DNA of 64,000 bases, from positions 3,098,001-3,162,000 of the forward strand of contig NZ_CP076135.1 in assembly GCF_018736105.1 (NCBI RefSeq), given 5' to 3'. Position 1 is the stretch's first letter; each line of letters starts with the position of its first letter. Position numbers and translations under genes: made by a program. The stretch comes from Bradyrhizobium sediminis (GTDB taxonomy: Bacteria > Pseudomonadota > Alphaproteobacteria > Rhizobiales > Xanthobacteraceae). Positions 20,284 to 30,627 of this stretch are shown here, piece by piece. Below the pieces are notes generated by a model. That model was not told where the DNA came from. It saw nothing but the letters and a program-made list of their open reading frames with translations, and made no database searches.

Positions 20284-21507
20284 CTAGGATGCCTTTAAGG
20301 CAATTTGAGGCAATAGGGTGGCAGCTCTATTTCGCGCAATATGGTCAACGGCAATGGCATCGTCCGCCGAGGTCAGCGGGGCCAGATTTCCGGAGCGAAC
20401 CCAGTCGTTCATGGTGGCTTCGACCAGCCTCGCGATCGCACCGAACCTGATCTTGCCGCCGATGAACGCCGCCACCGCGACCTCGTTGGCGGCGTTGAAA
20501 ACCGTGGTCGCGCCGCGCCCGGTCCGCAGCGCGTCATAGGCCAGCCGAAGTCCCGGGAACCGGCCGAAGTCGGGTTCCTCGAAGGTGAGCTGGCCGATCT
20601 TGGCAAGGTCGAGCTTGGCGGCAGGTCCGACGATGCGGTCGGGCCAGCCCAGGCAATGCGCGATCGGCGTGCGCATGTCGGGCGCGCCCAATTGGGCGAC
20701 GACGGAACGATCCGAGAATTCGACCATGCCGTGGATGATCGACTGCGGGTGCACCAGCACGTCGATTTCGTCGGGCGTCAGCGCGAACAGATAGGAGGCT
20801 TCGATCACCTCGAGGCCCTTGTTCATCATCGACGCGGAATCGATGGTGATCTTCTGCCCCATGCTCCAGTTCGGATGCTTCAAGGCCTGCGCCAGCGTCG
20901 CCTGTTCGATGTCGGCGGCGGCCCAGGTCCGGAACGGCCCGCCTGAAGCGGTGATGATGACACGAACCAGTTCTTCGCGATTGCCCGAACCCAGCGCCTG
21001 GAACAGCGCGTTATGCTCGGAATCCGCCGGCAGGATGCAGGCCCCGGCTTTCGCCGCGCGCTGCATGAAGAAATCGCCGGCACAGACCAGGCATTCCTTG
21101 TTGGCGAGCGCCACGCTTGCGCCGCGATCGACCGCGGCAAGCGCGGGCTTCAGTCCGGCGGCGCCGCTGACGGCGGCCATCACCCAATCGGCCGGACGCG
21201 CGGCGGCCTCGATGATGGCGCTCTCGCCGGCGCCGCATTCGGTGCGGGTACCGGCCAGCGCGTCCTTCAACGCGCCGAGGCGTTCGGGATCGGCGACCGC
21301 CGCAAATCGCGCGCCGAATTCTTTTGCGAGCTTCGCCAGTCCCTCGACATTGGTATTCGCGGTCAAAGCCTCGACCTGATAGCGGTCGGGCGAGGCCCGA
21401 AGCAAATCCATCGTACTGTCGCCGATCGAGCCGGTGGCGCCCAGCACGGTCACGGTGCGCACGGTGGAAGCCGTGGCCTTGTTGTTACGCAACGGGACTG
21501 CGCTCAT
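20284..21507 (-). CDS. dxr: 1-deoxy-D-xylulose 5-phosphate reductoisomerase
   Basis: Dxr converts DXP to methylerythritol phosphate with NADPH, the committed step of the MEP isoprenoid pathway. The 407 residues show the nucleotide-binding [10 protein letters not shown] at 23-32, [12 protein letters not shown], the metal- and substrate-binding [13 protein letters not shown], and the flexible loop [24 protein letters not shown] 21507 follows GGTGA and lies just after the cdsA stop; an upstream in-frame start at 21552 would overlap cdsA and is rejected. It provides precursors for UppS two genes upstream. Confidence 0.96.
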   Translation of the reverse strand: MSAVPLRNNKATASTVRTVTVLGATGSIGDSTMDLLRASPDRYQVEALTANTNVEGLAKLAKEFGARFAAVADPERLGALKDALAGTRTECGAGESAIIEAAARPADWVMAAVSGAAGLKPALAAVDRGASVALANKECLVCAGDFFMQRAAKAGACILPADSEHNALFQALGSGNREELVRVIITASGGPFRTWAAADIEQATLAQALKHPNWSMGQKITIDSASMMNKGLEVIEASYLFALTPDEIDVLVHPQSIIHGMVEFSDRSVVAQLGAPDMRTPIAHCLGWPDRIVGPAAKLDLAKIGQLTFEEPDFGRFPGLRLAYDALRTGRGATTVFNAANEVAVAAFIGGKIRFGAIARLVEATMNDWVRSGNLAPLTSADDAIAVDHIARNRAATLLPQIALKAS

Positions 21508-21511
21508 TTTT

Positions 21512-22357
21512 TCACCAAACCATAAGACCGCGGCCGACGCCATCCGCGCCACCCCGCAAAAGGCCGAAAATCGCCGCCAGGACGATCGCGGCGATGAAGC
21601 CGTCGAGACGATCCATCAACCCGCCATGCCCGGGAATGATGTGACTGGAATCCTTGACGCCGAAGCGCCTTTTTACTGCGGACTCAAAGAGATCGCCGAG
21701 CTGGGACGCAATCGAGAGCACCGCCCCCAATAGCAGCAGCGGGACGGTTTTGCCGAGTCCCAGCGCCGCGAAGGCGGCGGCGATCGCCAGGCTCGCCGCA
21801 AAGCCGCCGATCGCGCCCGCCCAGGTCTTCTTGGGACTGACCCGCGGCCACAGCTTGGGTCCGCCAATGCCGCGGCCGGCGAAATAGCCGCCGATATCGG
21901 TCACCCACACCACCAGAAGGACCAGCATCAGCGCGGCAAACCCTTGCGCCGGATCGAGACGCACCAGCACCGATGCGATCTCGGCTGCGGCAGCGTAGGC
22001 AAATCCGGTCGCCGTCCAGATGCGACGTTCCGGCGAGAGCAGCGCGACCGCCGCAAGACCAATGGCGAGGACAATCAGCGCGGCATCGATCCGCCCCACT
22101 GCGAAGCAGAGCCCGGCAGCGGCAAGGGCTGCAGCGCCCGGCGCCATCACGCGCATCTCGCGCGCCGCTCCCACGATCATCAGCCATTCGACATAGAGAC
22201 CGACCGCGGCGAAAGTCGCCGCCGCGGCCCATAGCCATCCGCCGGCATAGGCGATGGCAATCGCCAGCGGCGCAAGCACAAAGGCTGCGGCGACGCGCAT
22301 CACGAGATTGCGCGATCCCTGCTCGCTCGCCGCCGGCGCGGCTTTGCCCTCGGTCAC
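21512..22357 (-). CDS. cdsA: Phosphatidate cytidylyltransferase CdsA
   Basis: CdsA makes CDP-diacylglycerol from phosphatidate and CTP, feeding phospholipid synthesis at the inner membrane. The 281-residue protein is almost entirely hydrophobic, with about seven or eight helices. Its C-terminal signature is clear: [29 protein letters not shown] (read in two overlapping halves: [10 protein letters not shown] and [12 protein letters not shown]). GTG 22357 overlaps the uppS stop by four bases (GTGA). The open frame extends further upstream, but that part lies wholly within uppS in another frame. Confidence 0.94.
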   Translation of the reverse strand: MTEGKAAPAASEQGSRNLVMRVAAAFVLAPLAIAIAYAGGWLWAAAATFAAVGLYVEWLMIVGAAREMRVMAPGAAALAAAGLCFAVGRIDAALIVLAIGLAAVALLSPERRIWTATGFAYAAAAEIASVLVRLDPAQGFAALMLVLLVVWVTDIGGYFAGRGIGGPKLWPRVSPKKTWAGAIGGFAASLAIAAAFAALGLGKTVPLLLLGAVLSIASQLGDLFESAVKRRFGVKDSSHIIPGHGGLMDRLDGFIAAIVLAAIFGLLRGGADGVGRGLMVW

Positions 22358-23112
22358 GATCCGGTTTTCGCGGCCAGACCGCCGAAACGGCGCTCCCGTC
22401 TGGCATATTCGGCAATCGCTTCCTCGAGCGCGGCCTTGTCGAAATCGGGCCAGTGGATCGGCACGAAGACGAGTTCGCTGTAGGCGGCCTGCCACATCAG
22501 GAAATTCGAAAGCCGCTGCTCCCCGCTGGTGCGAATGATCAGATCGGGATCGGGAATGTCGGGGGCGTCGAGATAGCGGCCGAGCGTTTCGGCATCGATC
22601 GACGACGGATCGCGCTTGCCCTCCGCGACCTCGCGCGCCAGCCGCTGCGCGGCGTGGGCGATCTCCTGGCGCGATCCGTAGTTGAAGGCGACCACGAGAT
22701 TGAGCTTGGTGTTGGCCTTGGTGAGTTCTTCCGCCTCGTTCAGGAGCGCGCAGATATCCGGTTCCAGTCCGTCGCGCTCGCCGATCACCCGCACCCGCAC
22801 CCCGTCGCGGTGTAACGTGGCAAGGTCGTTGCGAATGAAGCGTCGAAGCAATCCGAAGAGGTCGCCGATTTCGGTCGCCGGACGCGACCAGTTTTCGGAG
22901 CTGAAGGAAAAAATCGTCAGATAGAGGATGCCGAGTTCGTTGGCGGCACGAACCACCCGCCGCAACGCATCGACGCCGCGGCGATGGCCTTCCGCGCGCG
23001 GCAAACCGCGCGCCGCCGCCCAGCGCCCGTTCCCGTCCATAATGATCGCCACATGCAAGGGAGCGCCGGACGGATCCGGTGCTTCGGTTGCGGGGGCGGC
23101 GGCGTTCGTCAT
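22354..23112 (-). CDS. uppS: Isoprenyl transferase (undecaprenyl diphosphate synthase)
   Basis: UppS condenses isopentenyl diphosphate onto farnesyl diphosphate to form the C55 carrier lipid for peptidoglycan and O-antigen. The 252 residues have the cis-prenyltransferase motif [10 protein letters not shown] with catalytic Asp26, then FSSENWSRP, and the C-terminal [11 protein letters not shown] and HWPDF. A roughly 18-residue Ala/Pro-rich N-terminal extension precedes the domain. It overlaps cdsA by four bases and follows frr by 16. Confidence 0.96.
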   Translation of the reverse strand: MTNAAAPATEAPDPSGAPLHVAIIMDGNGRWAAARGLPRAEGHRRGVDALRRVVRAANELGILYLTIFSFSSENWSRPATEIGDLFGLLRRFIRNDLATLHRDGVRVRVIGERDGLEPDICALLNEAEELTKANTKLNLVVAFNYGSRQEIAHAAQRLAREVAEGKRDPSSIDAETLGRYLDAPDIPDPDLIIRTSGEQRLSNFLMWQAAYSELVFVPIHWPDFDKAALEEAIAEYARRERRFGGLAAKTGS

Positions 23113-23128
23113 CGGTCAATCCTTAGGG

Positions 23129-23692
23129 CTAAACGGTGAGGATTTCCTTTTCCTTGGCCGCAAGCAACTGATCGATTTCCGAAATCGTCCCGTCGGTCGC
23201 CTTCTGCACATCGGTGGCGAGACGCTCCTGATCGTCCTCGGAAATCTCGTGATTCTTCTCGAGCTTCTTGACCGTATCGAGGCCATCGCGACGGACATGG
23301 CGAACCGCGACACGCGCGGCTTCGGCATATTTATGCGCGACCTTGACCAGCTCCTTGCGGCGCTCCTCGTTGAGCTCGGGAATTCGCAAGCGGAGCACCT
23401 GCCCTTCGGTGGCGGGACTCAAACCCAGATTGGAATCGACGATCGCCTTCTCCACCGCCTTGACCATCGACTTGTCCCATACCTGCACGGAAAGCAGCCG
23501 CGGTTCGGGAACGCTGATGGTGGCGAGCTGGTTGAGCGGCATGTGGGTGCCGTAGGCGTCGACCTGCACCGGCTCCAGCATCGAGGCTGCGGCACGGCCG
23601 GTTCGCAGACCGCCCAGCTCGTGCTTGAGCGCCTGGGTGGCGCCCTGCATGCGGCGCTTCAATTCGTTGATGTCGAAACTACCCGTGGGCAT
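23129..23692 (-). CDS. frr: Ribosome recycling factor
   Basis: RRF works with EF-G to split post-termination ribosomes. The 187 residues match the family length. The N-terminus [29 protein letters not shown] forms the first helix of the three-helix bundle (read from [10 protein letters not shown]). The later motif [13 protein letters not shown] is conserved. ATG 23692 is preceded by AGGAGGGG at an eight-base distance, which decides against the upstream start at 23743. It lies between pyrH and uppS, its usual place. Confidence 0.97.
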   Translation of the reverse strand: MPTGSFDINELKRRMQGATQALKHELGGLRTGRAAASMLEPVQVDAYGTHMPLNQLATISVPEPRLLSVQVWDKSMVKAVEKAIVDSNLGLSPATEGQVLRLRIPELNEERRKELVKVAHKYAEAARVAVRHVRRDGLDTVKKLEKNHEISEDDQERLATDVQKATDGTISEIDQLLAAKEKEILTV

Positions 23693-23764
23693 TACGCTCT
23701 CCCCTCCTGAAAACTGATCGTCGAGGCCGTCCGGCTCGCGCACGCGGGATGCGTCACCAGCCCA

Positions 23765-24481
23765 TCAGCCGGCGACGATGGTGCCGTGGCCGGTGCCGCG
23801 CAGGATCGCGCCTATCGAACCCGGCTCGGCGATCGAGAACACGATGATAGGCAGCGACGTCTCGCGGGCAAGCGCGAATGCGGTCGCATCCATCACCTTG
23901 TAGCCGCCTTCGATCGCCTGTGAATGCGTCAAGCGGTCGAACCGCTTGGCGGACGGGTCCTTTTTCGGGTCGGCGGTGTAGACGCCGTCGACATTGGTGG
24001 CCTTCAGCACCGCATGGGCGCCGATTTCGGCTGCCCGCAACACCGCCGTGGTATCGGTGGTGAAGAACGGATTGCCGGTCCCGCCGCCGAGCAGCACGAT
24101 TCGGCCCTCGGCGAGATATTTGTGCGTCGCACCCCGGGTATAGAGTTCGCAGACCTGCGGCATCACGAACGCCGACAGGGCCTTGGCCGGGGCCCCGCGC
24201 CGCTCGATTGCGGCTTCGAGCGCAAGGCAGTTCATCACGGTGGCCAGCATGCCCATGGTGTCGCCGGTCGGACGGGATACGCCGCGGGAGGATACTTCGA
24301 CGCCCCGCACCATGTTGCCGCCGCCGACAACGACCGCGACCTCGACGCCAAGCTGCCTGGCGGCGATCAGGTCGCCGGCGATCCGGTCGATGGTCGGCTG
24401 ATCCATTCCGAACGAATGCGCGCCGGCAAAATATTCGCCCGAAAGCTTGATCACCACCCGACGATAGACCGGCTCAGCCAT
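23765..24481 (-). CDS. pyrH: UMP kinase
   Basis: PyrH phosphorylates UMP to UDP in pyrimidine nucleotide synthesis and belongs to the amino-acid-kinase fold. The 238 residues include KLSGEYFAG near residue 12, [11 protein letters not shown], the [14 protein letters not shown] segment, and [19 protein letters not shown] 24481 begins [16 protein letters not shown]; an in-frame start at 24637 would add 52 Arg/Pro-rich residues with no conservation. It lies 70 bases after tsf in the translation-factor part of the cluster. Confidence 0.97.
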   Translation of the reverse strand: MAEPVYRRVVIKLSGEYFAGAHSFGMDQPTIDRIAGDLIAARQLGVEVAVVVGGGNMVRGVEVSSRGVSRPTGDTMGMLATVMNCLALEAAIERRGAPAKALSAFVMPQVCELYTRGATHKYLAEGRIVLLGGGTGNPFFTTDTTAVLRAAEIGAHAVLKATNVDGVYTADPKKDPSAKRFDRLTHSQAIEGGYKVMDATAFALARETSLPIIVFSIAEPGSIGAILRGTGHGTIVAG

Positions 24482-24551
24482 TGTTAGTCGCTTTCCCCTG
24501 GCCAGCGCGGCCGCTCCGGCGCGAGCACGCCGGAAGGAACACTTCCGGCCG

Positions 24552-25475
24552 TTATTTCTTGCCGCTGGCGGCGGCGACCTCGGCCGCGAAATCGGATTCC
24601 TGCTTGTCGATTCCCTCGCCCAGAGCATAGCGCACAAATCCCGTGATCTTCACAGGCGCGCCGATCTTACCCTCGGATTCCTTGACCGCCTGGGCGACCG
24701 ATTTGGCGTTGTCATGAATGAAGGCCTGCTCGAGCAGGCAGACTTCCTTGTAATAGGTCTTCAAACCGGACTCGATGATCTTTTCGATCACGTTCTCGGG
24801 CTTGCCCTGCTGACGGTATTTGTCGGCCAGCACGTCCTTCTCGCGCTTCACGACCGCGGGATCGAGCCCTGCCGGATCCAGCGCCTGCGGGTTGGCGGCG
24901 GCCACGTGCATCGCGAGCTGACGGCCGAGCGCGGCCAGCTCCTCGGTCTTGCCGGTGGATTCCAGCGCCACGATCACGCCCATCTTGCCGGCGCCTTCGA
25001 CCACGGCGTTGTGCACATAGCTCGACACCACGCCCTTGCCGACTTCGAGCGAAGCCGCGCGGCGCAGCGTCATGTTTTCGCCGATGGTCGCGATCGCGTC
25101 CGAGACCGCGGTCTCGACCGTCACGCTGCCGACCTTCGCGGCCTTGATCTTTTCCACGTCGGCGCCGGCTTCGAGCGCGACCTGGGCGATCATCTTGACC
25201 AGTCCCTGGAACTGCTCGTTGCGCGCAACGAAATCGGTCTCGGAATTGACCTCGACCACGACGCCCTTGGTCCCTGCGATCAGCGTGCCGATCAGGCCTT
25301 CCGCAGCGACGCGGCCGGCCTTCTTGGCGGCCTTCGACAGGCCCTTCTTGCGAAGCCAGTCGATCGCCGCCTGCATGTCGCCGTCGTTCTCGGCAAGCGC
25401 CTGCTTGCAGTCCATCATGCCGACGCCGGTCGTCTCGCGCAGGTCCTTGACCATCGCCGCTGTAATCGTTGCCAT
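24552..25475 (-). CDS. tsf: Elongation factor Ts
   Basis: EF-Ts is the guanine-nucleotide exchange factor for EF-Tu. The 307 residues begin with the UBA-like domain ([20 protein letters not shown]) that contacts EF-Tu. The EF-Tu-binding core has [13 protein letters not shown], with the Thr-Asp-Phe-Val motif at 80-83. The two-subdomain core and coiled-coil region are present. It is separated from rpsB by 134 bases containing a stable hairpin, so the ratio of S2 to EF-Ts may be set there. Confidence 0.97.
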   Translation of the reverse strand: MATITAAMVKDLRETTGVGMMDCKQALAENDGDMQAAIDWLRKKGLSKAAKKAGRVAAEGLIGTLIAGTKGVVVEVNSETDFVARNEQFQGLVKMIAQVALEAGADVEKIKAAKVGSVTVETAVSDAIATIGENMTLRRAASLEVGKGVVSSYVHNAVVEGAGKMGVIVALESTGKTEELAALGRQLAMHVAAANPQALDPAGLDPAVVKREKDVLADKYRQQGKPENVIEKIIESGLKTYYKEVCLLEQAFIHDNAKSVAQAVKESEGKIGAPVKITGFVRYALGEGIDKQESDFAAEVAAASGKK

Positions 25476-25573
25476 CGTTGAACGTCCTTCCTGCCTGTCA
25501 GGGCGACCGCGGCGCGGCCGTTGCCGCCTCGCCGCCGTCCACCATCAGGGAATGTCGTATTTGAAACCGAATT

Positions 25574-25597
25574 TGCGGCCGGGAAATTCCGGCCGCA
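25574..25597 (-). terminator. Hairpin between rpsB and tsf (possible attenuator)
   Basis: TGCGGCCGG (25574-25582) pairs perfectly with CCGGCCGCA (25589-25597) around a six-base loop, just 12 bases past the rpsB stop on the minus strand. The following sequence has only scattered T residues, so it is probably a partial terminator or processing hairpin rather than a full stop. Confidence 0.5.
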
Positions 25598-25609
25598 CGC
25601 ATCAGGTTG

Positions 25610-26608
25610 TTATTCCGCTTCCGCGGTCATCGCCTTGGCCTGGGCTACCCAGCCATCGGCGCGGGACGGGAGCCCGACCTCTTCGCCGATCTTGTGCGCG
25701 GTGTCGTGATCGAGTTCGGCCAGCTGCCAGTAATGGAAGATGCCGAGATCGTTGAACTTCTTCTCGATCGCGCCGGACACGCCGGTAAGCTTCTTGAGGT
25801 CGTCGGCGGTGCCGCGCGGCCCGGCGAGACCCTGGAAACCGGTGGGCTGGGATGCCGCGGGAATCGCTTCGCGAACCGGCTGCACGGAGGCGCCGATATC
25901 GATCCCGGACTCGCCCTGCGCGCGTGAGATACCATCGATCACGGCGCGCGCGATCAGATCGCAATACAGCGAAATGGCGCGGCCGGCGTCGTCATTGCCC
26001 GGGACCACGTATGTGATGCCCTTGGGGTCCGAATTGGTATCGACGATCGCGGCGACCGGAATGTTGAGCCGCTGGGCTTCCTGGATCGCGATGTCTTCCT
26101 TGTTGGTGTCGATCACGAAGATCATGTCGGGCAGACCGCCCATGTCCTTGATGCCGCCGAGCGAACGGTCGAGCTTGTCGCGCTCGCGCTGCAGCGTCAG
26201 CCGCTCCTTCTTGGTGTAGGCGTTGGCGTCGCCCGAATTGAGCACTTCCTCGAGATGGCGCAGCCGCTTGATCGAACCGGAAATCGTCTTCCAGTTGGTC
26301 AGCGTGCCGCCGAGCCAGCGCGAATTGACGAAGTACTGCGCCGAGCGCTTGGCGGCCTCGGCCACGCCGTCCTGCGCCTGGCGCTTGGTGCCGACGAACA
26401 GGATACGGCCGCCCTTGGCGACGGTATCGCTGACCGCCTGGAGCGCGCGATGCAGCAGCGGCACGGTCTGGGCGAGATCGATGATGTGGATGTTGTTGCG
26501 GGCACCGAAAATGTAATCCGCCATCTTCGGATTCCAGCGGTGCGATTGGTGGCCAAAGTGAACGCCAGCTTCGAGCAGCTGACGCATAGAAAACTCGGGT
26601 AGCGCCAT
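25610..26608 (-). CDS. rpsB: 30S ribosomal protein S2, with HhH-like C-terminal extension
   Basis: S2 binds the 30S head-body junction and is needed for S1 attachment. The first 230 or so residues are a complete S2 domain ([20 protein letters not shown], later [14 protein letters not shown] and [14 protein letters not shown] segments). The protein is 332 residues, about 90 longer than E. coli S2. The extra tail contains [18 protein letters not shown] and YWQLAEL, a pattern resembling a helix-hairpin-helix domain. Such tails occur in rhizobial S2 proteins. Promoter elements lie about 115-140 bases upstream. Confidence 0.97.
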   Translation of the reverse strand: MALPEFSMRQLLEAGVHFGHQSHRWNPKMADYIFGARNNIHIIDLAQTVPLLHRALQAVSDTVAKGGRILFVGTKRQAQDGVAEAAKRSAQYFVNSRWLGGTLTNWKTISGSIKRLRHLEEVLNSGDANAYTKKERLTLQRERDKLDRSLGGIKDMGGLPDMIFVIDTNKEDIAIQEAQRLNIPVAAIVDTNSDPKGITYVVPGNDDAGRAISLYCDLIARAVIDGISRAQGESGIDIGASVQPVREAIPAASQPTGFQGLAGPRGTADDLKKLTGVSGAIEKKFNDLGIFHYWQLAELDHDTAHKIGEEVGLPSRADGWVAQAKAMTAEAE

Positions 26609-26718
26609 GGTTCAATTCTCCGGTTGGTTCCTCCGGAAGCGTGTGAGCATACGAGCCTTCTCGGCCCGGCTGCCACCGGACGGCCTTTTGAGCCATGCTT
26701 CCGTGTGAGATGGCGCGG

Positions 26719-26746
26719 TATATAGCGGTATTTTCGCGAGAAGCAA
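26719..26746 (-). promoter_or_regulatory. Predicted rpsB promoter
   Basis: On the minus strand TTGCTT (26741-26746) and TATATA (26719-26724) are spaced by 16 bases, a good sigma70-like pair. The resulting leader of roughly 100 bases before rpsB contains complementary TCCGG/CCGGA segments, which could serve S2 feedback; that last point is inference. Confidence 0.6.
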
Positions 26747-26790
26747 GGAAATATGGCCGGTTTGGGGGGGGCAATCGTCCCCTCGCCCAC

Positions 26791-29700
26791 CTACAACTGC
26801 TGCACGTCCACCACGCCCGAAACCGCCTTGATTGCGCCCGCGATCTGTGGCGAGACCTTGAAACGGCCGGGAAGCTTCATTTCCACCTCGGTTTCGAGGT
26901 CGAGCATCATCACCAGCGAGACGTCGCCGTCGGCGCCGCCCGCGGGCGCGGGAGCCGGTTTGGCCTGAAGGCCGCGGGCCGGTCCGCCCGGCGGCGCGGC
27001 CTCGGGCATCTGCAGCCGCCTGGCGATCGACTCGAGCGGCCGGGTGTCGCGGACGAAAATGCGAAGACCCTTCTGGGTCTTGGCCGCGGCGGCGTCGAGC
27101 GGCTCGGCGTGAAGCACCCTCGCCCGCACGTCTTCGCCCTGCAGCTCGGCACCGAGCTGCAGCAGCACCGCAGCCCCTGGCTCCAGCACGTCGCGATACT
27201 GCGCGAGCCCCTCGGAAAACAGCACCGCTTCGAAATGGCCGGTCGGATCCGACAGCCCCATGATGCCCATCTTGTTGCCGGTCTTGGTCCGCCGCTCCAT
27301 GCGCGACACCACGGTGGCGGCAACCTTGCCGGCGGTGGCGCCGGTTTTGACCGCGCGGGAAAATTCCGCCCAGGACTGCACCCGCAGCCGCTTCAACACC
27401 GTGGCGTAGTCGTCGAGCGGATGGCCGGAGAGGAAGAAGCCGATGGCGTCATATTCGCGCCGCAGCCGTTCGGCCGGCAGCCAGGGTTCGATCTGCGGCA
27501 GCATGATGGTCGGCGCGTCGGCGGCGCCTCCGAACATGTCGTTCTGCCCCATGGTCGCGGCCTCGTGGCTGCGCTGGCACGCGCTGAGGATCGCCTCCGC
27601 GCCCGCGAACACCCGCGCGCGATTGGAATCCAGCGCGTCGAAGGCGCCGGCCGCAGCCAGGCTCTCGATCACGCGCTTGTTGATCGCGCGCGGATTCACC
27701 CGCGCGGCAAAATCGGCCAGCGAGGTGAACAGGCCGTCCTTGCGCGCCTCGACGATCAGTTCGACCGCCTGGTGGCCGACGCCCTTCAGGCCCGCTAGCG
27801 CGTAATAGATGGTGCCGTCGCTGACCTCGAAGGTGGCGCCGGAGCGATTGACCGAGGGCGCCTCGACCTTGATGCCGAGCCGCTGCGCTTCGGCACGAAA
27901 CTCGCTGAGCTTGTCGGTATTGGAGAGATCGAGTGTCATCGACGCCGCCAGGAACTCGACCGGGTAATGCGCCTTCATGTAGGCGGTGTGATACGACACC
28001 AGCGCGTAGGCGGCGGCGTGGCTCTTGTTGAAGCCGTAGTCGGCGAACTTCGCCAGCAGTTCGAAGATGGTGTCGGCCTGGCCTTTCGTCACATTGTTCT
28101 TCATCGCGCCGGCGACGAAGATCGCGCGCTGCTGTTCCATCTCCGAGCGGATCTTCTTGCCCATCGCGCGGCGCAGCAGGTCGGCGTCGCCGAGCGAATA
28201 GCCGGCCATGACCTGCGCGATCTGCATCACCTGTTCCTGGTAGATGATGACGCCGAAGGTCTCCTTCAGGATCGGCTCGAGCATCGGGTGAAGGTATTCC
28301 GGCTCTTCGTCGCCGTGCTTGCGCGCGCAATAGGTCGGGATGTTCGCCATCGGACCCGGGCGGTAGAGCGCCACCAGCGCGATGATGTCCTCGAAACGGT
28401 CGGGCCGCATGTCGACCAGCGCCCGCCGCATGCCCTGGCTTTCAACCTGGAACACGCCGACCACGTCGCCGCGCGCCAGCATCTGGTAGCTCTTGGCGTC
28501 GTCGAGCGGCAGGGTCGCGAGATCGACCTCGACGCCGCGCTGCTTCAGCAGCTTCACGGCGACATCGAGCACCGTCAGCGTCTTCAGGCCGAGGAAGTCG
28601 AACTTCACCAGCCCTGCAGGTTCGACCCATTTCATGTTGAACTGGGTCACCGGCATGTCGGATTTCGGATCGCGGTAGAGCGGCACCAGCTCGCTCAGGG
28701 GCCGGTCCGATATCACGATGCCCGCGGCGTGGGTGGAAGCGTGCCGGGTCAGCCCCTCCAATCGCTGCGCGATGTCGAAGGCGCGCGCCACCACCGGATC
28801 CTCGTCGCGGAACGCCTGCAGCTTCGGTTCGCTCGCGATCGCCGCCGCCAGCGTCACCGGTGCGGCGGGATTTTGCGGCACAAGTTTTGTGAGTTTGTCG
28901 ACCTGCCCATAGGGCATCTGCAACACGCGCCCGACGTCGCGCAGCACGCCGCGCGCCTGCAAGGTGCCGAAGGTGATGATCTGGGCGACCTGATCGCGGC
29001 CGTAGCGGCGCTGAACATAGTCGATGACCTCGCCGCGCCGGTCCTGGCAGAAGTCGATGTCGAAGTCGGGCATCGACACGCGTTCCGGATTGAGGAAGCG
29101 CTCGAACAGGAGGCCGAACCGGATCGGATCGAGATCGGTGATGGTCAGGGCATAGGCGACCAGCGAGCCCGCTCCGGAGCCGCGGCCCGGTCCGACCGGA
29201 ATGCCCTCCGACTTCGCCCATTTGATGAAGTCGGAAACGATCAGGAAGTAGCCCGCATAGTTCATGCGGGTGATGACATCGAGTTCGAAGGCGAGCCGGG
29301 CGCGATAGCTTTCCTCGGTCTGGCCCGGCGCGAGGCCATGGACCTTGAGCCGGTTGCCGAGGCCCTGCTCGGCCTGACGGCGCAGCTCGGCCGCCTCCTC
29401 GCTCTCCGCTTCGGCGGCATTCGAACTCGCGCCGACCGTGAAGCGCGGCAGGATCGGCTTGCGCGTCCTCGGGCGGAACGAACAGCGCTCGGCGATCTCG
29501 ACGGTCGATGCCAGCGCTTCCGGAATATCGGCGAACAGCACCGCCATTTCGGCGCGGGTCTTGAAGCGGTGGTCCGGGGTGAGCTGCTCGCGATCGGTTT
29601 CGGCGATCAGACGTCCGCCGGCGATGCACAAAAGCGCGTCATGGGCTTCATAGTCGTCGGTGGCCGCGAAATACGGCTCGTTGGTCGCGACCAGCGGCAG

Positions 29701-30303
29701 GCCCTTGGCGTAGGCCAGATCGATCAGGCCGGCCTCGGTGCGGCGCTCCTTGTCGATGCCGTGGCGCTGCAATTCGACGTAGAGCCGGTCGCCGAACAGG
29801 CTCGCCAGCCGGTCGCAGCGGGTGGCCGCCAGTGCTGCGTGATCGGCGCCGAGCGCCAGCGAGATCGGGCCGTCGGGACCGCCGGTCAGCGCGATCAGGT
29901 CCTCGGCGTCGCCCTGCAGCCATTCGAACTTGATGTGCGGGGCCTGATGGATTGGCGTCTCCAGGAACGCCCGCGAGTTCAGCCGCATCAGGCTGCGATA
30001 GCCGCGCTCGCGCGCCGCCAGCAGCACGATCCGCGATGGTCCTGCGGCAAGCGCATTGCGCGCGTTCGGGTCCTGGTCGCCGAAATCGATCACCAGCTCA
30101 CAGCCGATGATCGGCTGGATGCCGTAGCCGGCCATCTTGTCGGAGAATTCCAGCGCCCCGAACATGTTGTCGGTGTCGGTCAGCGCCAGCGCCGGCTGGC
30201 GGTCCGCTTTCGCCAGTTCGCCGAGCTTCTGGATCTTGATCGACCCCTTCAGCAGCGAATAGGCGGAATGGACGTGGAGATGGACAAATCCGGCATTGGA
30301 CAT
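26791..30303 (-). CDS. dnaE: DNA polymerase III alpha subunit (DnaE1)
   Basis: DnaE1 is the replicative polymerase. The protein of about 1,170 residues opens with the PHP domain (FVHLHVHSAYSLLKGSI), continues with the palm carrying PDFDIDFCQDRRGEV near residue 410 (catalytic aspartates), and has the HhH and OB-fold regions toward the C-terminus. The sequence type is replicative DnaE1, not the error-prone DnaE2. ATG 30303 starts right before the PHP domain; ATG 30327 and a TTG at 30336 are alternatives. No strong ribosome binding site is seen. It lies about 200 bases downstream of the SOS small-protein gene on the same strand. Confidence 0.96.
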   Translation of the reverse strand: MSNAGFVHLHVHSAYSLLKGSIKIQKLGELAKADRQPALALTDTDNMFGALEFSDKMAGYGIQPIIGCELVIDFGDQDPNARNALAAGPSRIVLLAARERGYRSLMRLNSRAFLETPIHQAPHIKFEWLQGDAEDLIALTGGPDGPISLALGADHAALAATRCDRLASLFGDRLYVELQRHGIDKERRTEAGLIDLAYAKGLPLVATNEPYFAATDDYEAHDALLCIAGGRLIAETDREQLTPDHRFKTRAEMAVLFADIPEALASTVEIAERCSFRPRTRKPILPRFTVGASSNAAEAESEEAAELRRQAEQGLGNRLKVHGLAPGQTEESYRARLAFELDVITRMNYAGYFLIVSDFIKWAKSEGIPVGPGRGSGAGSLVAYALTITDLDPIRFGLLFERFLNPERVSMPDFDIDFCQDRRGEVIDYVQRRYGRDQVAQIITFGTLQARGVLRDVGRVLQMPYGQVDKLTKLVPQNPAAPVTLAAAIASEPKLQAFRDEDPVVARAFDIAQRLEGLTRHASTHAAGIVISDRPLSELVPLYRDPKSDMPVTQFNMKWVEPAGLVKFDFLGLKTLTVLDVAVKLLKQRGVEVDLATLPLDDAKSYQMLARGDVVGVFQVESQGMRRALVDMRPDRFEDIIALVALYRPGPMANIPTYCARKHGDEEPEYLHPMLEPILKETFGVIIYQEQVMQIAQVMAGYSLGDADLLRRAMGKKIRSEMEQQRAIFVAGAMKNNVTKGQADTIFELLAKFADYGFNKSHAAAYALVSYHTAYMKAHYPVEFLAASMTLDLSNTDKLSEFRAEAQRLGIKVEAPSVNRSGATFEVSDGTIYYALAGLKGVGHQAVELIVEARKDGLFTSLADFAARVNPRAINKRVIESLAAAGAFDALDSNRARVFAGAEAILSACQRSHEAATMGQNDMFGGAADAPTIMLPQIEPWLPAERLRREYDAIGFFLSGHPLDDYATVLKRLRVQSWAEFSRAVKTGATAGKVAATVVSRMERRTKTGNKMGIMGLSDPTGHFEAVLFSEGLAQYRDVLEPGAAVLLQLGAELQGEDVRARVLHAEPLDAAAAKTQKGLRIFVRDTRPLESIARRLQMPEAAPPGGPARGLQAKPAPAPAGGADGDVSLVMMLDLETEVEMKLPGRFKVSPQIAGAIKAVSGVVDVQQL

Positions 30304-30509
30304 GGTTGCCGACGGTCTTGAGGTCATGGCGGTCAAGCGATCAACTGGCGTGAGGGGGGCAGTCCGCCCTCAAGGGCCGACTCGCCCCGCAATGGTGATG
30401 CCTCAGCCCGGACGTGTCCACGCAGAAGGCCCCCTTCCAGTCCGCCGTCCGGCTTTTCCCCAGGGTGGCCGCGATGTCCCGAACGGGTGTCGGCCATGTC
30501 CCCGAACGC

Positions 30510-30608
30510 TCAGAGCTGGGGAATCAGCTGCGCCCACACCGCGATCATCCCGACAAACAGCGTGATCGACGCCAGCGCTGCCGCTTCTTCCACGAATGTC
30601 TTCAACAT
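30510..30608 (-). CDS. 32-residue SOS-regulated membrane protein
   Basis: A complete small gene encodes 32 residues: MLKTFVEEAAALAS, then the hydrophobic stretch ITLFVGMIAVWA, ending QLIPQL. AGGAG at 30615-30619 sits six bases before the ATG. One transmembrane helix is predicted over about residues 10-28. The promoter is covered by two exact LexA boxes. The size, single membrane helix and SOS control recall Caulobacter SidA, a 29-residue SOS-induced division inhibitor; I see no proof of homology, so that function is inference. It lies upstream of dnaE1 on the same strand. Confidence 0.85.
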   Translation of the reverse strand: MLKTFVEEAAALASITLFVGMIAVWAQLIPQL

Positions 30609-30627
30609 GCCCGACTCCTGAAAGTGA

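Noticed and set aside
22358..23119. N-terminal extension of CdsA giving a 535-residue protein
   Set aside because: The extension is an out-of-frame reading of uppS; the GTGA overlap at 22354-22357 explains the real start.
27967..30321. Very long open frame antisense to dnaE
   Set aside because: It is a GC-rich shadow: Arg/His/Asp-rich translation without any domain, fully overlapping a clear DnaE1.
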